Below are positions 1 through 5,012 of a stretch of 6,323 bases of DNA, piece by piece; positions within the stretch are counted from its first letter, which is position 1, and the number at the start of each line of letters is the position of its first letter. Source of the stretch: JBIKWN01 sp044376365 (GTDB lineage Bacteria > Bdellovibrionota_C > UBA2361 > JBIKWN01). Below the pieces are notes generated by a model. It did not search any database and was not told where the DNA came from. It saw only the letters and a program-made list of their open reading frames with translations. A program made the translations under genes and the position numbers. The stretch spans positions 1 to 6,323 of the forward strand of contig JBILLA010000157.1 in the NCBI GenBank assembly GCA_044376365.1, in the 5' to 3' direction.

Positions 1-87
1 TTTGAGTGGTCAGTTTGCCTCGTCCACCGCATGGGTAGCTTTGGCAATAAACGGCGAGTGTTATTCAGTTAGGTGAATCTACTGTCT

Positions 88-104
88 GCGAGCATGATGC
101 TCGC
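88..104. other. Perfect 7-bp hairpin, GCGAGCA-TGA-TGCTCGC
   Basis: The arms GCGAGCA (88-94) and TGCTCGC (98-104) are exact reverse complements around a 3-nt loop. The stem is GC-rich, but neither strand has a run of T after it, so it is not a classical intrinsic terminator. It may terminate an upstream gene weakly, serve as a protein-binding palindrome, or be without function. Confidence 0.4.
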
Positions 105-315
105 CTCCCTACACAATGATAATGAGTAAACCTTTGTCGATTAGGACATCCTTCTACCCAAGCATTTGTGTTGGCTGCGAGGGTACTGCAGGCAATTGCA
201 AGAAGCTAGTAGGAGAGTGGGGAGGGTGATAATAGAATAAAAGCCGATGTAAGTCATTGTTTTTATTGATTTTAATAGATTCGGGGAAGTTCTTGGTTCT
301 TAATCATTTAGAAGA

Positions 316-326
316 GACCTAAGGTC
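316..326. promoter_or_regulatory. Possible operator palindrome GACCTAAGGTC
   Basis: This is a perfect 11-bp dyad with a central A (GACCT-A-AGGTC), lying 110 bases before the first start codon. Its place in an otherwise empty leader fits a repressor or activator site. A dyad this short can arise by chance, and no regulator gene is in the window to pair with it. Confidence 0.2.
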
Positions 327-409
327 CAAATGATAAAAGAAAGTCTGCAAAGTTACTGCAATGATTGAGGCTGTCTGCTTACGGATAAAAGTCCTTTTGG
401 CAGTTCGCT

Positions 410-416
410 AGGAGGG
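410..416 (+). promoter_or_regulatory. Shine-Dalgarno-like AGGAGGG, unusually far from the start codon
   Basis: AGGAGGG is a near-ideal anti-16S match but ends 19 nt before the ATG at 436, against a usual 5-9 nt. An in-frame TAG at 418-420 rules out a start immediately after the motif, and no ATG, GTG or TTG lies in frame between the two. A weaker AAGAG at 424-428, seven bases before the ATG, may be the site really used. Confidence 0.4.
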
Positions 417-435
417 ATAGAATAAGAGACTCGAC

Positions 436-1914
436 ATGAATTTAGTTGATCTACCATCTGCTCCTTCCCTTAACTGTAATCTTGTAGGCAGCGAGTTTCT
501 TCCATCAAGCACTGGGCGCACTAAAGATATCATTAGTCCCTATACGGGTGCCGTCGTATCCAGGGTGGTGATGTCATCAGCTGACGATCTTGAGCAGGTT
601 GTTGCAGCAGCACGCAAAGCATTTCCGCAGTGGCGAGATCGTTCTTTAAAGGATCGAACACAGATTATGTTTCGATTCCGCGAGTTGATGCTGCGAGACA
701 TTGATAGCCTTGCACACATAGCCGCAAGTGAATCCGGCAAAACTGTTGCTGAAGCAAAAGCTGGAATTCTTAAAGGTATTGAAGTGATGGAGTTCGCGCT
801 GAGTCTGCAAAACATGGATTCAGGTGGACGGATGGAAGTAAGTCGAGGTGTGTGGTGTCACTACAAGCGAGAACCGCTAGGTATCGTTGCAGGAGTTGTC
901 CCATTTAATTTTCCAGCGATGGTGCCACTGTGGATGTTTCCAATCGCTGTGACATTAGGGAATTGTTTTATCATGAAGCCATCAGAGAAAGTGCCATCAA
1001 CGATGTCACGAATGGCGGCATTGATGCTTGAAGCTGGTTTCCCTCATGGTGTTTTTTCAGTCATTAATGGTGATCGCGAAATTGTTGAAGCGCTTACGGA
1101 TCATTCAGATGTGAAAGCAATTGGCTTTGTTGGATCTACTCCGGCAGCACGTTCCGTTTATATGCGGGCATCTGAGCATGGTAAACGTGCTCTTTGCCTT
1201 GGTGGTGCAAAGAATCACCTTATTGTTGTCCCCGATGCTGATGAAAGTATAACTGTACAGGGAGTCATTGATTCATTTACAGGATGTGCAGGACAGCGCT
1301 GTATGGCAGCAAGTATTATGGTTGCTGTTGGCGATGTTGATCACCTCATTCGAAAAATTGTTGCTGAAGCTTCCGCACGAACCATAGGCACTTCTATGGG
1401 AGCAATCATTGATGCTCATGCGCATGCACGAATCTGTGCAGAGATTGCACGAGCAAAAGAAGAGGGGGCAACACTGCTCCTTGATGGAAGAGGCGTAACA
1501 CCACCGCCTGGCTATGAGGGAGGTTATTGGTTAGGACCAACCATCATTGATAATGCAAAACCACAGATGGCATGTGCATGTCATGAAATTTTTGGACCAG
1601 TGCTTACTATTATACGTGTACCAACACTTGGTGATGCGTTGCAACTCGATGCGCTGAGCCCCTACGGTAATGCAACATCTGTTTTTACCACCAGTGGTGC
1701 TGTTGCAAGTGCTGTGTGTGAGCAGGCAACCTCTGGCATGGTGGGAGTAAACGTTGGTGTGCCTGTTCCTCGTGAGCCATTTTCATTTGGCGGAACAAAA
1801 GATTCTAAGTTTGGACATGGTGATATCACAGGTCCAAGTTCACTCGATTTTTGGACAAATTTAAAAAAGATCACAACCAAGTGGAATGCACAGAGCCAAA
1901 ACTGGATGAGCTAA
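436..1914 (+). CDS. mmsA: CoA-acylating (methyl)malonate-semialdehyde dehydrogenase, MmsA/IolA family
   Basis: A 492-residue cytosolic NAD-dependent aldehyde dehydrogenase, about the usual family length. The family oxidises malonate or methylmalonate semialdehyde with CoA to acetyl-CoA or propionyl-CoA plus CO2. Visible landmarks are the oxyanion Asn158 in PFNFP, the cofactor segment ending IMKPSE (179-184), GFVGST (230-235), and LGGAKN (255-260) in place of the LELGGK of hydrolytic ALDHs, as is normal for this subfamily. GQRCMA (286-291) carries catalytic Cys289 and the preceding Arg288, and EIFGPVL (384-390) follows. Against Bacillus subtilis IolA recalled from memory, Lys113 replaces an invariant Arg that binds the substrate carboxylate. 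The ATG is preferred because an in-frame stop lies at 418-420 and the N-terminus matches family length. It leads the operon, with urc1 three bases downstream. Family assignment is strong. The substrate is inferred from the neighbours to be malonate semialdehyde from uracil rather than a valine or inositol intermediate. Confidence 0.9.
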   Translation: MNLVDLPSAPSLNCNLVGSEFLPSSTGRTKDIISPYTGAVVSRVVMSSADDLEQVVAAARKAFPQWRDRSLKDRTQIMFRFRELMLRDIDSLAHIAASESGKTVAEAKAGILKGIEVMEFALSLQNMDSGGRMEVSRGVWCHYKREPLGIVAGVVPFNFPAMVPLWMFPIAVTLGNCFIMKPSEKVPSTMSRMAALMLEAGFPHGVFSVINGDREIVEALTDHSDVKAIGFVGSTPAARSVYMRASEHGKRALCLGGAKNHLIVVPDADESITVQGVIDSFTGCAGQRCMAASIMVAVGDVDHLIRKIVAEASARTIGTSMGAIIDAHAHARICAEIARAKEEGATLLLDGRGVTPPPGYEGGYWLGPTIIDNAKPQMACACHEIFGPVLTIIRVPTLGDALQLDALSPYGNATSVFTTSGAVASAVCEQATSGMVGVNVGVPVPREPFSFGGTKDSKFGHGDITGPSSLDFWTNLKKITTKWNAQSQNWMS

Positions 1915-1917
1915 CCT

Positions 1918-3174
1918 ATGACAGAGACTCGAAAGCGAAAATCAATTGTTCTTACTTCACATCCTGGCGCTGGCGGAGAGAGTCCTGTGCCGATTTCATG
2001 GGGAGCAAGTGATCCACAGCAGCGCGGTCCAATCATTGCAACTTTCACTAATCCTGCACATCGCAATGTGATTGGTGCTCACTCTGGTGCGTATTCAATT
2101 TATCGTGCGCTTGCGATTGCTGCTGGTACATTGAACCGAGATCATAAACCAGACCTTACCAATACTGCGCCAGCCGAACCAATTGGCCCGTTCCCACAGT
2201 GGAGTGATCCAGAAAAGATTGTATCACTCGATCCATGGGGCGCTGTCGTTGCAGAGACATTCCAAGAGTATTTCGCAAAGGGATACGATATACGTCCAAC
2301 GATTGCAGTAACCAAAGCACATATCAATATGCCAGAGCTCCTAGAAGCGATGCAGAAAGGCAGATTGCAAGCAGATGGAAAAATTTTGGCACCGACGGGC
2401 GATTGTATTGTGACAAAAGCTGCGATTGAGCCAGTATGGTTTTTACCTGGTATTGCAAAGCGATTTAATGTTGCGGAAGGGGAATTACGACGTATTCTCT
2501 TTGAGCACACAGGCGGGATGTTTCCCGAGCTTGTTACTCGTCCTGATTTAGAAGTATTCCTTCCACCAATTGGTGGTTTAACGCTCTACTTTTTTGGAGA
2601 TGTTTCTAAAATATCAGATCCATCACAAAAGCTTGCAGTGCGTGTGCATGATGAGTGTAACGGCTCTGATGTGTTTGGGTCGGATATATGTACCTGTCGC
2701 CCATACTTGGCTCATGGCATTGAAGTATGTATTCAAACAGCGATGGAGGGCGGTGCAGGTGTGGTCGTCTATAATCGAAAAGAGGGACGAGCACTGGGCG
2801 AAGTGACGAAATTCCTTGTGTACAATGCACGTAAAAGACAAGAAGGGGGAGACACTGCTGCGCAGTACTTTGCTCGAACCGAATGTGTTGCGGGACTACA
2901 AGATAGTCGCTTCCAAGAATTAATGCCTGATGTACTGCACTGGCTTGGTATTACCAAGATCGATAAGTTTGTTTCGATGAGCAATATGAAACATGACGCG
3001 TTGGTTGCAGCAGGAATAGAAATTAAAGAGCGTGTTTCGATTCCCGATGAACTTATTCCAAAAGATGCACAGGTTGAAATGGATGCAAAAAAAGCTGCGG
3101 GGTATTTTTCTACGAAGCCTGCACCAACGCTTGCAGAGCTTGAGCAAACAAAGGGCAGAGACCTGACGAGTTAA
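1918..3174 (+). CDS. urc1: Urc1-type GTP cyclohydrolase II homologue, uracil catabolism
   Basis: A 418-residue protein with two parts. Residues 1 to about 225 form an N-terminal region typical of Urc1/Urg1 proteins (for example IGAHSGAYS 52-60, IVSLDPWG 101-108, RPTIAVTKAHI 126-136, GGMFPELVTRPDLEVFLPP 199-217). Residues from about 225 to 380 are a GTP cyclohydrolase II fold. The zinc triad is kept as C-x10-C-x-C (Cys247, Cys258, Cys260). NRKEGR (286-291) matches the RibA RQEGR loop, Tyr302 matches RibA Tyr105, and Asp329-x-Arg331 matches RibA Asp126-x-Arg128. The RibA TNNPKK nucleotide loop is changed to SMSNMK (353-358). In yeast, Urc1 is required to degrade uracil via UMP, so ring opening of a uracil nucleotide is the likely role; the exact reaction is inferred. 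Automated annotation would probably call this RibA and wrongly place it in riboflavin synthesis. The start lies 3 nt after mmsA, with GGATGAG just upstream. Confidence 0.9.
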   Translation: MTETRKRKSIVLTSHPGAGGESPVPISWGASDPQQRGPIIATFTNPAHRNVIGAHSGAYSIYRALAIAAGTLNRDHKPDLTNTAPAEPIGPFPQWSDPEKIVSLDPWGAVVAETFQEYFAKGYDIRPTIAVTKAHINMPELLEAMQKGRLQADGKILAPTGDCIVTKAAIEPVWFLPGIAKRFNVAEGELRRILFEHTGGMFPELVTRPDLEVFLPPIGGLTLYFFGDVSKISDPSQKLAVRVHDECNGSDVFGSDICTCRPYLAHGIEVCIQTAMEGGAGVVVYNRKEGRALGEVTKFLVYNARKRQEGGDTAAQYFARTECVAGLQDSRFQELMPDVLHWLGITKIDKFVSMSNMKHDALVAAGIEIKERVSIPDELIPKDAQVEMDAKKAAGYFSTKPAPTLAELEQTKGRDLTS

Positions 3175-3176
3175 GC

Positions 3177-4328
3177 ATGTTTGATCCTGTTGCATACGTT
3201 CGAGATCCTCACACTATTCGAGCACGGTGTCGTATGCTCTATGAGCTTGGTCTGACAGGAGGGCTTGAAGCATTCCATGTCTATCCAGAGCATCTTTCAC
3301 GTGCAGTTGATTATGTTGTGCGTGAGATACATCTCAATTATCCAACACTCGATATACCGTATCATTCTCGCTGGCGTCACTTTGAAGCAGGAGGTGTTGA
3401 TAGACTTGCATCACTTCGAACAACATGGCAACAGCTCACACCAGAAGAAGCTGGCTATCAAAAGTTCACCCTTGCAATTGTCAGTGTGCTACTTGATGCA
3501 GGAGCTGGAGCGGCATGGCAGTACGTTGAACCAACGACTGGTGTGACTTATGCACGTTCTGAAGGATTAGCTGTTGCAACAGTGCATATGTTCGCACGTG
3601 GTATGTTTGATGATCTGGCAGCAGTAACAGAGTCACTTTTAGCTGAAGGCTTTCAAGTTCGCGACGATAATCCCCTTGTTGGTCTCGCTGGTCGTGCACG
3701 TCTGATTCAAACCTTAGCAGGAGGCATGCATCCAGGTGCACTCTTTGCTCGGTGTGCTTCACGTGCTGTTGGTAAGACGATACAAGCTACTGCAATTTTA
3801 GATGAAGTCTTAACCAATTTATCACACATCTGGCCTGGTCGTATCGTCATGCATGGGCAGAACCTTGGTGATGTTTGGCGTCATCCCTCCATTCAGACTG
3901 CGGATGAAACGACACAACTTGTACCGTTCCATAAATTATCACAGTGGCTTACCTACTCACTCATGGAGCCCCTTGAAGAGGCAGGCTATACCATTAGTGA
4001 TGTTGATATGCTGACAGGGCTTCCAGAGTATCGAAATGGTGGACTCTTTCTTGATACTGGTGTGCTTGCGCTCAAAGATCCAAAGCAATTCAACGAAACT
4101 CATGATGTTTCATCACACCTTGTCATTGAGTGGCGAGCATTAACTGTTGTGCTTCTTGATCTTGTTGCCGATCACGTTCGCACAAGTCTTGGTGTAACAG
4201 CAGAGTCATTTCCTCTTGCCCGCGTTCTACAGGGGGGTACCTGGAGTGCGGGCAGACGCATTGCTGCAGAGATGCGACCTGGTGGAACACCACCTCTTTC
4301 GATCAAAAGTGATGGGACTGTTTTTTAG
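3177..4328 (+). CDS. urc4: Urc4/Urg3 family protein (DUF1688), uracil catabolism
   Basis: A 383-residue soluble protein with no signal peptide or membrane segment visible. I recognise the DUF1688/Urc4 family from its signature blocks: DAGAGAAW (107-114), RSEGLAVA (127-134), LPEYRNGGLFLDTGVL (282-297), EWRALTVVLLD (318-328) and GGTWSAGRRIA (353-363). Length and domain coverage look complete. Yeast URC4 and fission yeast urg3 act together with Urc1 and uracil phosphoribosyltransferase in the pyrimidine-to-urea route. To my knowledge the chemical step is not firmly assigned; a nucleoside- or ureido-ribose-processing role is inference. It starts 2 nt after the urc1 stop, which implies translational coupling. 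The short gap and the shared order with urc1 and upp are the strongest evidence of a common pathway. Confidence 0.88.
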   Translation: MFDPVAYVRDPHTIRARCRMLYELGLTGGLEAFHVYPEHLSRAVDYVVREIHLNYPTLDIPYHSRWRHFEAGGVDRLASLRTTWQQLTPEEAGYQKFTLAIVSVLLDAGAGAAWQYVEPTTGVTYARSEGLAVATVHMFARGMFDDLAAVTESLLAEGFQVRDDNPLVGLAGRARLIQTLAGGMHPGALFARCASRAVGKTIQATAILDEVLTNLSHIWPGRIVMHGQNLGDVWRHPSIQTADETTQLVPFHKLSQWLTYSLMEPLEEAGYTISDVDMLTGLPEYRNGGLFLDTGVLALKDPKQFNETHDVSSHLVIEWRALTVVLLDLVADHVRTSLGVTAESFPLARVLQGGTWSAGRRIAAEMRPGGTPPLSIKSDGTVF

Positions 4329-4350
4329 TAGTATGAAGTATAGGTATGAC

Positions 4351-4355
4351 AGGAG
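4351..4355 (+). promoter_or_regulatory. Ribosome binding site for upp (AGGAG)
   Basis: AGGAG lies 8 nt before the ATG at 4364. It decides the start, because an out-of-frame ATG at 4357 sits too close to the motif. It also shows that upp, after the longest gap in the operon (35 nt), can be translated independently of urc4. Confidence 0.7.
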
Positions 4356-4363
4356 TATGAATC

Positions 4364-5005
4364 ATGGAACAAAAGATTGTTAAAGTTATCGATCATCCTC
4401 TTGTACAGCATAAGCTCACCCTTATGCGAAACAAGCAGACATCATCGGCGCAGTTTCGAACATTACTCAAAGAAATAAGTATTCTTCTTGCGTATGAAGT
4501 CACTCGAGACCTTCCCCTTGAAATGGTCGACATCGAAACACCGATTACTTCAATGAAGGCGCCAATGATTGGTGGAAAGAAACTAGTGCTTGTTTCCATT
4601 TTACGTGCTGGTAATGGAATACTCGATGGCATGCTTGAGCTTATCCCCTCAGCGCGTATAGGACATATTGGTATTTATCGCGATCCGAAAACGATGACCC
4701 CAGTTGAGTACTATTTCAAGATGCCCGTTGCCGTTGAGGGTCGAGATATCATCCTTGTTGATCCAATGATTGCGACAGGGAACTCAGCCTGTGCAGCAGT
4801 CGCCAGGTTAAGAACACTAAAGCCACGATCGATTCGCTTTGTAAGCCTCATTAGTTGTCCAGAAGGTATTGAGAACTTTCATGAAGAGCACCCTGATGTG
4901 CCAGTTTTTACAGCATCGTGTGATGAGCGCTTAAACGAGAAAGGCTTTATCGTTCCAGGACTTGGCGATGCAGGAGATAGACTCTTTGGGACGAAGGAGG
5001 GGTAG
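4364..5005 (+). CDS. upp: Uracil phosphoribosyltransferase
   Basis: A 213-residue cytosolic enzyme (E. coli Upp is 208) that makes UMP and pyrophosphate from uracil and PRPP. The family landmarks are present: LRAGNG (80-85), IGIYRD (102-107), the PRPP-binding loop VDPMIATGNSA (132-142) and the C-terminal uracil-binding segment IVPGLGDAGDRLFGT (196-210). Asn140 replaces the second Gly of the E. coli-type ATGGS loop, a variant I recall as common in other bacterial Upp proteins, so it is not a defect. Here it is the last gene of the operon and would supply UMP for the Urc1/Urc4 reactions, the role of URC6 in yeast and urg2 in fission yeast. This copy is probably catabolic; whether a second salvage upp exists elsewhere cannot be seen. 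It converges on the minus-strand gene with a 7-nt gap. Confidence 0.95.
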   Translation: MEQKIVKVIDHPLVQHKLTLMRNKQTSSAQFRTLLKEISILLAYEVTRDLPLEMVDIETPITSMKAPMIGGKKLVLVSILRAGNGILDGMLELIPSARIGHIGIYRDPKTMTPVEYYFKMPVAVEGRDIILVDPMIATGNSACAAVARLRTLKPRSIRFVSLISCPEGIENFHEEHPDVPVFTASCDERLNEKGFIVPGLGDAGDRLFGTKEG

Positions 5006-5012
5006 GGGCGTG

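Larger units (their letters stand above)
1..435. other. Non-coding leader upstream of the uracil-catabolism operon
   Basis: I see no convincing gene on either strand in this stretch. Stops are frequent in all frames, and the few open stretches of about 25-37 codons lack a ribosome binding site or any recognisable protein. It holds a perfect hairpin (88-104), a purine-rich tract (about 210-240), an 11-bp palindrome (316-326), a CTGCAA direct repeat with an 11-bp period (345-361), an AAAAG-TC-CTTTT inverted repeat (387-398) and an AGGAGGG motif (410-416). Because it precedes the first gene of the operon, the promoter and any regulator site probably lie here. I cannot name a -35/-10 pair with confidence, and no regulator gene is visible in the window. 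Confidence 0.6.

Noticed and set aside
2..76. Open plus-strand frame from the left edge to a TGA at 74-76, possibly the tail of an upstream gene followed by the hairpin at 88-104
   Set aside because: Only 24 codons are visible, another frame is open nearly as long, and nothing in the peptide is recognisable.
116..229. A 37-codon plus-strand reading frame in the leader with a CxxC pair and a third Cys
   Set aside because: No ribosome binding site precedes its ATG, codon use is not distinctive, and no family is recognisable. A frame of this length is expected by chance.
397..423. Promoter candidate TTGGCA (397-402) and TAGAAT (418-423)
   Set aside because: The spacer is only 15 bp, and transcription would begin after the AGGAGGG motif, almost at the start codon. 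Not strong enough to list.
540..815. Minus-strand frames of 72-122 codons inside the operon (also at 1662-1880, 2142-2510, 2606-3195, 3481-3762, 4393-4632)
   Set aside because: They lie opposite or out of frame with well-supported genes, and their translations are low-complexity or resemble nothing known.
436..1914. Valine- or myo-inositol-degradation role for the dehydrogenase
   Set aside because: No other valine (mmsB, acyl-CoA dehydrogenase) or inositol (iol) gene is present, while the uracil-catabolism genes follow within a few bases. It remains possible if the operon is bifunctional.
1918..3174. Riboflavin-synthesis RibA (true GTP cyclohydrolase II)
   Set aside because: The protein is about twice RibA length, has the Urc1-type N-terminal region, has a changed TNNPKK loop, and sits with urc4 and upp rather than with riboflavin genes.
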